Shown here: positions 15,505 through 24,278 of the stretch, piece by piece
Layout of the letters: the number at the start of each line of letters is the position of its first letter
Position numbering within the stretch: the stretch's first letter is position 1
Origin: Leptolinea sp964420995
Lineage (GTDB): Bacteria; Chloroflexota; Anaerolineae; Anaerolineales; Anaerolineaceae
Reading direction: 5' to 3'
Length of the DNA: 64,000 bases
NCBI GenBank assembly: GCA_964420995.1
Contig: CAYQUX010000004.1
Coordinates: 1-64,000, forward strand
Program-made: the position numbers and the translations under genes
Notes under the pieces: generated by a model
What the model saw: only the letters and a program-made list of their open reading frames with translations
The model's database searches: none
What the model was told of the DNA's origin: nothing

Positions 15505-15744
15505 CTAATCAATATTTGACTCAGGATATTTCTTTTTGATCGTGTAGATCATCTCTTCCAAACCCTTGCCAATCCCGGTTGCATCTGCGGTAAATCCATG
15601 ATGGGTAGCCCCCAGGACAAAGACAATTTTGCCATTCCTTTCTTCAATTTCCAGAAAATAATGCGGACCAAACACAACTTTCAGTGATGAAATATTGCCT
15701 GCCTGGTCTTTTTTGACTTCAAGATTCCTGATTCCGTTTTCCAT
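15505..15744 (-). CDS. Small hypothetical protein
   Basis: A 79-residue protein I do not recognise. It alternates charged and hydrophobic residues (SSLKVVFGPHYFLEIEERNG, then KIVFVLGATHHGFTA), suggesting a small beta-sheet followed by a C-terminal helix (GLEEMIYTIKKKYPES). No signal, membrane segment or metal motif. It lies alone between repeat elements and its codon use looks normal, which supports it being real. Confidence 0.5.
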   Translation of the reverse strand: MENGIRNLEVKKDQAGNISSLKVVFGPHYFLEIEERNGKIVFVLGATHHGFTADATGIGKGLEEMIYTIKKKYPESNID

Positions 15745-15849
15745 TTCAGCTCCGATGATATAGATTGATGTGTCAATTATAGATGGATTGGTTTTTGTTT
15801 TTACTGATAGGATGGATTAACTTCCCATGCCGGAGGCAACCCCCACCTG

Positions 15850-16163
15850 CCTCCCCCGCCGGGGGAGGTAAATATTGACGCAAAATTACTGAATCTGATT
15901 TCTACGCAAGAATAATAGACTCATCACCACCGGTAGCAGTAGATACCGACGTGTAAACGTAAAATCTGCTTTCAATCCAAAAGCAATGATAGACTCCTCC
16001 CCCGCCGGGGGAGGTATGTGCCGAAGCGAAAGAGAAAATTCTGATTTTATTCCGAAAGCAATGTAAGACTCATCTCCGCCGGTAGTAGTAGATACCGACG
16101 TGTAAACGTAAAATCTGCTTTCAATCCAAAAGCTATGATAGACTCCTCCCCCGCCGGGGGAGG
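15850..16163. repeat. REP-like palindromes with a 149-bp-period duplication
   Basis: The palindrome CCTCCCCCGCCGGGGGAGG occurs at 15850-15868, 15996-16014 and 16145-16163. About 98 bases ending at the second and third palindromes (from roughly 15917 and 16066) are near-identical copies 149 bases apart. No coding function is evident in 15745-16229 apart from the mod promoter it must contain. Confidence 0.75.
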
Positions 16164-16229
16164 TTGGGAGAGGGCGTATAATTAGGCTGTTCCATCATTT
16201 CGTTCCATCATCCCAGGGAGGAAAACCGC

Positions 16230-18335
16230 ATGCCTGAGACCATTTATGGCCCGCATAACCCGCACCCACTTTCGACACGCAAGACCGAACTGGTGTGGGA
16301 AGGCAAATATGACGAATATGGCAACCGCCGTGAGGTTGACCTGGCTGGCGCGGCCATGCCCCTGCAAAAAATTGAGACCGTGGATGAACCCCGCCAGCGC
16401 GCCCTGGTTCAGGGGACATTGTTCGACGAGAAAAAAGCCCACCGCGATGACTTCCGCAACATGCTCATCTGGGGTGACAACAAGTTGGTAATGGCTTCGC
16501 TGCTGCGGGACTACAAGGGACAGATTGACCTGATCTACATTGACCCGCCGTTTGACGTGGGCGCGGATTTCACCATGAATGTACCTGTTGGTGAAAACAA
16601 TGAAGAAATTGAAAAAGATCAATCTACCTTGGAAATGATAGCGTATAGAGATATGTGGGGCAATGGAACAGATTCTTATATACAAATGCTTTATGAAAGA
16701 ATATCTCTACTGAAGGAGCTACTTTCTGAAAATGGAAGTATTTATCTTCATTGTGATACACGAGTAAATTCATTCATACGATTATTATTAGAAGATATTT
16801 TTGGAAAAGATAAGTATTTAAATGAAATTATTTGGAAAAGGGCTGAAGCCCATTCAGATTCAAAAACTTATGGAAAAGTTCATGATGTAATTTTTTACTT
16901 TAAAAAAGGGGTTAACTATACATGGAATCAAATTTTCATACCTTATTCATCAGAATTCATTGAGAAACAATATAAATATATAGAGAAGGAAACAAATAGA
17001 AGGTATCGGTCTGCAGATCTTTCCGCATCAGGATTATCCGGGGGTGGGTATTTATATGAATGGAATGGAATTACTCGATATTGGCGTTGTCCAATTGAGA
17101 CCATGAAAAAATATAAAGATGAGGGAAGGTTAGATTACACAGGAAAAGGTCTCGTAAGATATAAATACTACTTGGATGAGATGCCAGGTCTTCAAATTCA
17201 GAGTGTTTGGAATGATGTTAATAAAATCCATCATTTGGCTGACGAGCGAATTGACTATCCAACCCAAAAACCCGAAGCTCTCTTGGAGCGTATCATTAAA
17301 GCCTCGTCCAACGAGGGCGACCTGGTGGCCGATTTCTTCTGCGGCAGCGGCACCACCGGTGCGGTGGCTGAACGCCTTGGCCGCCGCTGGATCATGGCTG
17401 ACCTGGGGCGCTTTGCCATTCACACCAGCCGCAAAAGGCTGATCGACCTGCAGCGCAAGCTGCACACCGAGAATCAACCCTACCGCTCGTTTGACGTCTA
17501 CAATCTGGGGCGTTATGAACGCCAGTGGTGGCAGAAGGAACGCCTGCACGGCGCCGATTCTGAACACCGCCGCGTGGTGCTCGAATTTTACCGGGCCGAA
17601 GCCTTGCCCAACCCCACCTCACCGCTGCTGCACGGCCGCAGGGGTCCCGCGCTGGTGCATGTAGATGCCATTGATTCGATCTTCACCCGCGCCGAAGCGC
17701 GCGCCGCCGCAGAAGCCGCTTTTGCCGCCGGCTCGCGCGAGCTGCACTGCCTGGCCTGGGAATTTGAAATGGATCTGCGCATGGCCTGTGACGCCCTGCA
17801 GCAGGAACTGGGCGTGCGCATCCGCCTGTTCCACATTCCCCGCGAGATCATGGAAAAAAACCGCACCACCCCGCCGCCGTTCTTTGAAATGGCCAACCTG
17901 GCCGCTTCGGCGGTGGTCAATACAGCCAATGGTGATGAAGCCGTGATCAGCCCTCCCCCCTCGGGGGACAACCCCCACCTACCTCCCCCCTCGGGGGAGG
18001 ACAGGAGAGGGAAGAACCAGAAAGCAGTTCGTATCCGGCTGGATCAATTCCTGCCGTCGCTGGCCGAAGTGCCCTTCAAGGAAGTGGAAGCCCTTCAGGA
18101 ACGGGCGGCAAAAACACCATTTGATTTCATCGATTTCTGGGCGGTCGATTTTGATTTTCATCCCGGGCAGCCATTCAACCATCACTGGCAAGCCTACCGC
18201 ACCCGCAAAGATAGAAAGCTGCCGACCATAACGGAACCGTTTGTCTATGCTTCAAAGGGTGCGCATACGGTTTGCGTCAAGGTAGTGGATGTTTTCGGTG
18301 TGGATACGTCAATCACTCTGGAGGTTGAAATTTGA
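16230..18335 (+). CDS. Type III-like DNA methyltransferase (Mod), beta class
   Basis: N6-adenine or N4-cytosine methyltransferase of 701 residues. Motif IV is YIDPPF (about residues 103-108) and motif I is FFCGSGTTGAVAE (about 369-381). Motif IV preceding motif I is the beta-class order of type III Mod proteins. The target-recognition segment between them (about 117-347) is markedly AT-rich against GC-rich flanks, implying exchange of this segment. Around residues 573-596 a Pro/Gly-rich stretch (PPPSGDNPHLPPPSGEDRRG) is encoded by the locus's palindromic repeat, inserted without breaking the frame. RBS AGGGAGGAAAA precedes the start. It pairs with the Res gene downstream, separated by repeats and a DUF559 gene. 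Confidence 0.88.
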   Translation: MPETIYGPHNPHPLSTRKTELVWEGKYDEYGNRREVDLAGAAMPLQKIETVDEPRQRALVQGTLFDEKKAHRDDFRNMLIWGDNKLVMASLLRDYKGQIDLIYIDPPFDVGADFTMNVPVGENNEEIEKDQSTLEMIAYRDMWGNGTDSYIQMLYERISLLKELLSENGSIYLHCDTRVNSFIRLLLEDIFGKDKYLNEIIWKRAEAHSDSKTYGKVHDVIFYFKKGVNYTWNQIFIPYSSEFIEKQYKYIEKETNRRYRSADLSASGLSGGGYLYEWNGITRYWRCPIETMKKYKDEGRLDYTGKGLVRYKYYLDEMPGLQIQSVWNDVNKIHHLADERIDYPTQKPEALLERIIKASSNEGDLVADFFCGSGTTGAVAERLGRRWIMADLGRFAIHTSRKRLIDLQRKLHTENQPYRSFDVYNLGRYERQWWQKERLHGADSEHRRVVLEFYRAEALPNPTSPLLHGRRGPALVHVDAIDSIFTRAEARAAAEAAFAAGSRELHCLAWEFEMDLRMACDALQQELGVRIRLFHIPREIMEKNRTTPPPFFEMANLAASAVVNTANGDEAVISPPPSGDNPHLPPPSGEDRRGKNQKAVRIRLDQFLPSLAEVPFKEVEALQERAAKTPFDFIDFWAVDFDFHPGQPFNHHWQAYRTRKDRKLPTITEPFVYASKGAHTVCVKVVDVFGVDTSITLEVEI
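17948..18018. repeat. Palindromic repeat pair inserted in frame within mod
   Basis: Two CTCCCCCCTCGGGGG-type units in tandem followed by the GGAGAGGGAAG tail seen beside intergenic copies. They encode the Pro/Ser/Gly stretch in Mod. Sequence on either side continues the Mod frame with normal composition. Confidence 0.75.
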
Positions 18336-18735
18336 AAGCAACCCCCACCTGCCTCCCCCGTGGGGACAGCCCCCACCTACCTCCCCCGTTGGGGGAGGAA
18401 TCTTGGGCAATGAATAAAAAGGGAAAACCAGTCGAAATAAGCAACCTGACCAAAACTGCTGTGCAGAGTCTTCCCCGCAGGGGCAACCCCCACCTGACTC
18501 CCCCGTTGGGGGAGGAATCTTGGGCAATGAATAAAAAGGGAAAACCAGTCGAAATAAGCAACCTGACCAAAACTGCTGTGCAGAGTCTTCCCCGCAGGGG
18601 CAACCCCCACCTGACTCCCCCGCTGGGGGAGGATTCTTGGGCTGTGAATAATATGGGAAAACCAGTCGAAAAAACCAACCTGAAAAAAATAACAGTGTAA
18701 CGCCTCCCCCGCCGGGGGAGGTTCGGAGAGGGAGT
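18336..18735. repeat. 117-bp tandem repeat array with palindromic cores
   Basis: Repeat landmarks (TCTTGGGC) recur at 18401, 18518 and 18635, exactly 117 bases apart, with each unit holding a CTCCCCCGTTGGGGGAG-type palindrome. The last unit diverges. Because 117 is a multiple of three, a 122-codon open frame (18332-18700) runs through it; I treat that frame as a by-product, since it has no ribosome-binding site and is pure repeat. Confidence 0.8.
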
Positions 18736-18741
18736 AAAACG

Positions 18742-19146
18742 TTGCGCGACCATACACCAGAAGCACTGAAACGGGCCAGATCTTTGCGCAGGGAAATGAC
18801 TATTCCCGAGCGGCGTTTGTGGGCTGCACTCCGTGACAGAGAGATAAGCGAGTGGAAGTGGCGCAGACAACATCCGAAAGGGGTTTACATTCTGGATTTC
18901 TTCTGCCATGAAGCCGGCCTGGTAGTTGAAATTGATGGAGATTCGCATGCCGATCAGGCAAATTATGATGAAAATCGGACCGCCTGGCTGGAAGAACAAG
19001 GCTTGAGGGTGATCCGTTTTACGAACGATGATGTTATGAAGAACCTAGATGAAGTATTCAAAGAAATCACTCGGGTTTGTGAAGAAAGACGCCCCCAACC
19101 CGGCCTTTCCCCGGTGAGGGAAAGAGCAGAGCCAATTCGTAGGTGA
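18742..19146 (+). CDS. DUF559 endonuclease-like protein, copy 1
   Basis: A 134-residue protein of the DUF559 family, related to very-short-patch-repair-type PD-(D/E)xK nucleases. Typical segments are MTIPERRLWAALRDREISEW, KGVYILDFFCHEAGLVVEID as the active-site strand pair, and GLRVIRFTNDDVMKN. TTG start with GGAGAGGGAG upstream. It lies between mod and res, but its C-terminus (RRPQPGLSPVRERAEPIRR) is encoded by palindromic repeat sequence, suggesting the stop was supplied by a repeat. A DNA-nicking role is inferred; link to the restriction system is only positional. Confidence 0.8.
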   Translation: MRDHTPEALKRARSLRREMTIPERRLWAALRDREISEWKWRRQHPKGVYILDFFCHEAGLVVEIDGDSHADQANYDENRTAWLEEQGLRVIRFTNDDVMKNLDEVFKEITRVCEERRPQPGLSPVRERAEPIRR

Positions 19147-19210
19147 ATCTGGCGAAAAAAATTAATAAAATATCCCTCCCCCAACGGGGGAGGGCAGGAG
19201 AGGGAAATAA

Positions 19211-22200
19211 ATGCCCGACACGATCAATATCAGCGCACTTGAACCATTACACAAACCCTGGGAAGAACCGATCAGTCACCGTGTTCGTGCAGAACAGGGG
19301 CGACCCTCAAAAATTGAAAAGGGCCGCCGTCCCAGTCCACTTCCCATTGTCCAGAACTTGAGACTTCTTACGGCAGAATGGAGAAAAGCGGAATACCCCG
19401 GTGTGAGCAGCACATCCCGGGAATTGCTTTTCCACTGGTTCTGGTCAAACCATCGAATTACCGCGCCAGACGGGCAAACGTATCCATTCAATTACTACTT
19501 CTGCCAGCGTGAAGCCATCGAAACGTTGATTTATCTGCGGGAGGTGCGGGGAATTACCAGCCTTTCGGCGTTGACGGGTGAGTTCTTCAGCCTGGAAGGA
19601 AATCAGGAAACGGCAGAAAGTGCAGCCCAAATTGCCGCTGCCGGTATCACCCCGGAAGAAGACCGTTGGCCGCGGTACGCGTTCAAAGTGGCAACCGGTG
19701 CCGGCAAGACAAAAATAATGAGTCTCGCTCTGGTATGGAGTTATTTTCATGCGTTGCGCGAATCAGATTCAGATATGGCGCGGCATTTTGTGATCATCGC
19801 TCCCAACCTGACAGTATTTGAACGTTTAAAAATGGATTTTGGCGAAGGAAAGATTTTTGATCAAGATCCCCTGGTTCCACCGGCATGGCTGGGTGATTGG
19901 AATATGACCACAGTTTTGCAGGATGAAGCCAGCGGATCAGCCACCGGCGGTGTTCTTTACCTCACGAATATCCATCGCCTTTATGCTCCCCGCAAAGCCT
20001 CGAGAAGCGAGGAGTATTATGACTGGGCAGGTCCTGCTGTCAGTCGGTCTCGCGCATTGGAAACGGGCGCAGAATTGCGCGCCCGCATTACAGCACACCC
20101 AAAAATCATGGTTATGAACGATGAAGCCCACCATGTCTGGGACCCGGATTCGGCCTGGAATGAGGCGTTAAGCTCACTGGACGAATCCATTCATTCTCAT
20201 GGGTTGGGTATCACGGCACAATTGGATTTTTCTGCTACCCCAAAAGATAATAAAGGGAATTTATTCAAACATATTGTTTGTGACACCCCGTTGGGTGAAG
20301 CGGTTGAGTCAGGGATTGTCAAGACACCCATCATTGGTCGCGGTCAAAATCTCCATGAGCGGGCGGATGAGGAAGCGGATCGTCGATTTGAAGAACATCT
20401 TATGCTGGGTTATCAGCGATGGTTAAAAAGCCGCGAAGAATGGGAAAAAAGCGGAAAGAAAGCGCTCCTGTTCGTCATGACGGAGGATACGAAAGCGGCA
20501 GATGAGATTACCAATCGCTTGAATACAGATCCCCAGTTTGGCGAATTGAACAAAAAAACCATTAATCTTCATACGAATTTGAAAGGTCAAATGAAGAAAC
20601 ATGGCCGCGGGTCGGAGGCTTATTTTGAGTTTGAGATCAATGAAAAAGAGATCAGTGATGATGATCTGAAAGCCCTCCGCAAGCTCAGCCGCGAACTGGA
20701 TTCGGACACCAGTCCATATTGTTGCATTGTTTCGGTTTTAATGTTACGCGAAGGTTGGGATGTTCGTAATGTGACGACCATTGTTCCCCTGCGGCCATAT
20801 AGTTCCAAAGCCAATATATTGCCGGAACAAACCCTGGGCCGGGGTCTACGCCGAATGACACTTCCCGGTCAGGCATTGGAAACGGTAACGGTGGTGGAAC
20901 ATGAAGCCTTTACCAAAATGTATCAGGAACAATTGGATCAGGAAGGACTGCCGGTAGAGATTATCGATACAGAACAGGTTCCCAGGACCACCGTCAGTAT
21001 TTTTCCCGATGAGTTGAATAAAGACTTGCAGGCATTGAACATCACATTGCCCGGTATCAGCCCTGCTCACACCATAGTCAACAACTTGGAAGGTTTGACG
21101 TATGAGGAGATAAAAGCCGCGGCAGGCCGTTATCCCAAATTGCACTTTTCCGGCGTAAGGAGGGAAGAAATAGAATATGAAGGCCGGTCATTGATCACCA
21201 ATGAAATAGTTGAGCAGATGAAATTCAAACTGCCGCTTTTACAAAGTGGGGTTGGAGCAGTTGCCTTCTATCGGGAGGAACTGGAACATGCCTGCGGGTT
21301 GAGTGGTACACATCAGGTTTTAGCTCCATTGATCCAACAATACCTTGAAAATGATCTATTTGAGAGTAAAACCACATTATTTGATCCACGTCTCATAGCC
21401 CGCCTGGGTGATGATGATGTCAGGGAATATATCCGGGCGGTATTCCTTCCCATTTTAAGATCCAAAACAACGCGAACGGAAGAACGAGTGGCCGGAGGAC
21501 AACAAAACTCAGTTATCAACTGGAAACCTTTCCAGGTGACAAGTTCAGAGAATCATCCCACCTTATTGGCCGGACATACCCCGTTTAATCTTGTTCCCTG
21601 TAATCGTCAATTGGAAGTCGCGTTCACCCGATTTGCTGATCGATGTGAAGATGTAATTGCGTTCAGTAAGAATGCCGGTCCTCAGGCTTTACGAATAGAT
21701 TATCTGGCATCGGGGAATCGGTTGGCGTTCTATACACCTGATTTCTTTGTCCGAATGAAGAATGGAAATTACCTGCTTGTAGAAACCAAAGGGCGAGAAG
21801 ACCTTGAAGTGCCTAAAAAAGTTAGAGCCGCCACCGCATGGTGTAAATCGGCGTCAACAAGTGGAATCAAGTGGCATTACCTGTATATTCCTGAAGGTGT
21901 ATTTCAGAATTTACAGGGGACAACCATGGAGATGTTGAGAAGTGCCTGCGAACCGACTCTACGGGGATTGATTTCAGAAGCTGAAACCAGTCAGCCTGAA
22001 TTGCCGTTCTATGAGATTTCGATTGAACAGAAGGAAGAAGCCATTGATGCTTTCATAAAACGCGAATCATTTGAGAGCCTTCCTTCCAGGTATCGGAAAG
22101 CGGTGGAAGAATCGGTATCGCTATTTAATTTTCTGGAAAAGAAGGGTGGTTCATTGTCGCCCTGTTTTACTACCTTGCTTGGAGTAGTGGATGATGCAGC

Positions 22201-22630
22201 AAAAAGTATGGTTACCACCCTGTTGGAGCCATTAATACCAGAGAAACAGGTGGATCAGCAGGATTTCTTTGATCCGCCATTTATGTTTGTCTCAGAACGG
22301 GAAAAAGATTGGTTGAGAAAAAATGCCGCAGGGTTAAAGAAAGGCTTGTTGTATAAAGCGTTTTTCATGCCTCTGGGGCAGCTTGGTTTTTGTCTGGAAT
22401 ATGCCAAAACGGCGAAAGATCAGACGGGTGGGGTATACAAGGCAATTCGTGACCAATTTTCAAGATATTCAGAAAGTCAATTGAGTGATCGCGTAGAACA
22501 CATTCGCACATTTCGTAATAATTACGTAGCCCATCAGGAAAAAGAATTGATTGATCCTGAACTGGCTCGAGTTGAACTCAAGAATTGGATCACTGGACTG
22601 GCTGCGTTATACAAGGCAATACATTTATAG
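19211..22630 (+). CDS. Type III-like restriction enzyme Res subunit with C-terminal HEPN-like segment
   Basis: A 1139-residue DNA-dependent translocase-nuclease. Walker A ATGAGKTK is at about residues 161-168 and Walker B/DEAH NDEAHH near 303-308. Helicase motif VI-like TLGRGLRRM lies near 545. A PD-(D/E)xK nuclease follows: YTPDFFVRMKNGNYLLVETK with D844, E858, K860. The last ~180 residues are an added helical region containing RNNYVAH (R1102, H1108), the R-(N/D)-x4-H signature of HEPN ribonucleases. Full length. It presumably cleaves DNA with Mod, about 0.9 kb upstream. Composition is uniform, unlike mod. Confidence 0.88.
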   Translation: MPDTINISALEPLHKPWEEPISHRVRAEQGRPSKIEKGRRPSPLPIVQNLRLLTAEWRKAEYPGVSSTSRELLFHWFWSNHRITAPDGQTYPFNYYFCQREAIETLIYLREVRGITSLSALTGEFFSLEGNQETAESAAQIAAAGITPEEDRWPRYAFKVATGAGKTKIMSLALVWSYFHALRESDSDMARHFVIIAPNLTVFERLKMDFGEGKIFDQDPLVPPAWLGDWNMTTVLQDEASGSATGGVLYLTNIHRLYAPRKASRSEEYYDWAGPAVSRSRALETGAELRARITAHPKIMVMNDEAHHVWDPDSAWNEALSSLDESIHSHGLGITAQLDFSATPKDNKGNLFKHIVCDTPLGEAVESGIVKTPIIGRGQNLHERADEEADRRFEEHLMLGYQRWLKSREEWEKSGKKALLFVMTEDTKAADEITNRLNTDPQFGELNKKTINLHTNLKGQMKKHGRGSEAYFEFEINEKEISDDDLKALRKLSRELDSDTSPYCCIVSVLMLREGWDVRNVTTIVPLRPYSSKANILPEQTLGRGLRRMTLPGQALETVTVVEHEAFTKMYQEQLDQEGLPVEIIDTEQVPRTTVSIFPDELNKDLQALNITLPGISPAHTIVNNLEGLTYEEIKAAAGRYPKLHFSGVRREEIEYEGRSLITNEIVEQMKFKLPLLQSGVGAVAFYREELEHACGLSGTHQVLAPLIQQYLENDLFESKTTLFDPRLIARLGDDDVREYIRAVFLPILRSKTTRTEERVAGGQQNSVINWKPFQVTSSENHPTLLAGHTPFNLVPCNRQLEVAFTRFADRCEDVIAFSKNAGPQALRIDYLASGNRLAFYTPDFFVRMKNGNYLLVETKGREDLEVPKKVRAATAWCKSASTSGIKWHYLYIPEGVFQNLQGTTMEMLRSACEPTLRGLISEAETSQPELPFYEISIEQKEEAIDAFIKRESFESLPSRYRKAVEESVSLFNFLEKKGGSLSPCFTTLLGVVDDAAKSMVTTLLEPLIPEKQVDQQDFFDPPFMFVSEREKDWLRKNAAGLKKGLLYKAFFMPLGQLGFCLEYAKTAKDQTGGVYKAIRDQFSRYSESQLSDRVEHIRTFRNNYVAHQEKELIDPELARVELKNWITGLAALYKAIHL

Positions 22631-22666
22631 TCTTTAAAATCCTAAGGGTTTTCATGGGTAGGGGCA

Positions 22667-22718
22667 ATGCATCCGGAGCAGAATCCCGGGTGCACGATGG
22701 CAAAATCTCCGGATGCAT
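22667..22718. repeat. ATGCATCCGGAG inverted repeat
   Basis: ATGCATCCGGAG (22667-22678) pairs with CTCCGGATGCAT (22707-22718) over a 28-base loop, with G- and C-runs continuing the stem. It is a different REP-like family from the CCTCCCCC units, 36 bases after the res stop. Confidence 0.65.
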
Positions 22719-22806
22719 CCCCCTTACATCAATAAATTTTCAGTTTTTCTTATTGGTGGCCGCCAGTTAAAAAACTAAACCCGATCATATCATCTACAAT
22801 AATCCC

Positions 22807-23193
22807 ATGTCACCATTCCAACCAATGTTCCATGACTATAACAAAGACCTCATCCCGCGCGCGAAAGACAACCGGCATGAAATGACTCCAGCCGAGCGGC
22901 GTATGTGGTATGCCATCTTGAAAAACCTGCCATACCGCTTTTTACGTCAGCGGGTGATCGGCAGCTATATCGTTGATTTCTACTGCGCAGCCCGCCAGAC
23001 GGCGATTGAGGTGGACGGGAATTCTCATTTCACGGAGGATGCCCGTGCCTACGATGAAGAACGCACGAAATGTCTGGAAGGGATGGGAATCCGCGTGATT
23101 CGATACACAAATGACGAGGTCATGCAAAACGCGGATAGTGTCTACGAGGATTTGAAGAAACAACTGGAGAATGAACCTCCTTCTGGGGAATAA
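22807..23193 (+). CDS. DUF559 endonuclease-like protein, copy 2
   Basis: A 128-residue DUF559 protein, distinct from copy 1 but with the same layout: MTPAERRMWYAILKNLPYRF, RVIGSYIVDFYCAARQTAIEVD as the nuclease core with conserved D and E-x-D, and GIRVIRYTNDEVMQN. It ends LENEPPSGE, where the reading frame enters repeat sequence, and tandem repeats begin directly after the stop. Predicted role: small PD-(D/E)xK-like nuclease. ATG start; weak ribosome-binding site. Confidence 0.8.
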   Translation: MSPFQPMFHDYNKDLIPRAKDNRHEMTPAERRMWYAILKNLPYRFLRQRVIGSYIVDFYCAARQTAIEVDGNSHFTEDARAYDEERTKCLEGMGIRVIRYTNDEVMQNADSVYEDLKKQLENEPPSGE

Positions 23194-24050
23194 CATCGGA
23201 GCGCAGAATACCCCCTACCCCCCTTCTGACCGGGTAAGCACCGGTCAAGGGGGGCAAAAGCAGACCGACTTCTGGCCAAAGAAAGCCGGTCAAGAGAAGC
23301 AACCGCTTTTTACCCCCTTTTCAAGGGGGCTGTGGGATTCTGCTCTGCCGGAAGACGAACCAGACAGAGGAAAGAATCCCTGCTTCTAACCGACAAAGCA
23401 CCGGTCAAGAGAAGCAACCGCTTTTCCCTTTTTTTCAAGGGGGTTGGGGAATTCTGCTCTGCCGGAAGACGAACCAGGCAGAGGAAAGAATCCCTGCTTA
23501 TAACCGACAAAGCACTGGTCAAGAGAAGCAACCGCTTTTTACCCCCTTTTCAAGGGGGCTGGGGGATTCTGCTCTNNNNNNNNNNNNNNNNNNNNNNNNN
23601 NNNNNNNNNNNNNNNNNNNNNNNNNNNNNNNNNNNNNNNNNNNNNNNNNNNNNNNNNNNNNNNNNNNNNNNNNNNAAGAGAAGCAACCGCTTTTTACCCC
23701 CTTTTCAAGGGGGCTGGGGGATTCTGCTCTACCAGGAAACGAACCAGGCAGAGGAAAGAATCCCCGCTTTTTACCCCCTTTTCAAGGGGGCTGGGGGATT
23801 CTGCTCTGCCGGAAGACGAACCAGGCAGAGGAAAGAATCTCTGCTTCTAACCGACAAAGCACTGGTCAAGAGAAGCAACCGCTTTTTACCCCCTTTTCAA
23901 GGGGGCTGGGGGATTCTGCTCTGCCGGAAGACGAACCAGGCAGAGGAAAGAATCTCTGCTTCTAACCGACAAAGCACTGGTCAAGAGAAGCAACCGCTTT
24001 TTACCCCCTTTTCAAGGGGGCTGGGGGATTCTGCTCTGCCGGAAGACGAA
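23194..24050. repeat. ~115-bp tandem repeat array with assembly gap
   Basis: At least seven units of about 114-115 bases; the marker AAGAGAAGCAACCGC recurs at 23292, 23407, 23521, 23676, 23868 and 23983. Each unit holds the palindrome CCCCCTTTTCAAGGGGG and a GGCAGAGGAAAGAATC stretch. Positions 23576-23675 are 100 N, a scaffold gap inside the array, so true copy number is unknown. The region 24051-24278 after it holds no gene and must carry the amt promoter. Confidence 0.85.
23576..23675. other. Assembly gap of 100 N
   Basis: Exactly 100 unknown bases flanked by near-identical repeat units; length is a placeholder. Confidence 0.95.
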
Positions 24051-24278
24051 CCAGACCAGACCACAGTATCTCCCTCCGGAACATAATATCCGGAGAACGG
24101 GCATATATTCACCCGCACAAATCAACCCCATCTCACCCATTGGGGTACTACCTCCATTCCCCCGGCAGCCAAATAGATGTAAATCGCGGTTCATTTTGCA
24201 TCAGATTTTACCCATGCGGGTACTGGGTAATACCGCGTGTATTTCCTATAATCAACCAAAAGTTTTTGGAGGAGAACA

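Noticed and set aside
18313..18999. 228-codon leftward frame over the repeats
   Set aside because: Made of 117-bp repeats plus antisense of the DUF559 gene; no independent coding signal.
23332..23850. 172-codon frame in the 115-bp array
   Set aside because: Crosses the 100-N gap and encodes only repeat sequence.
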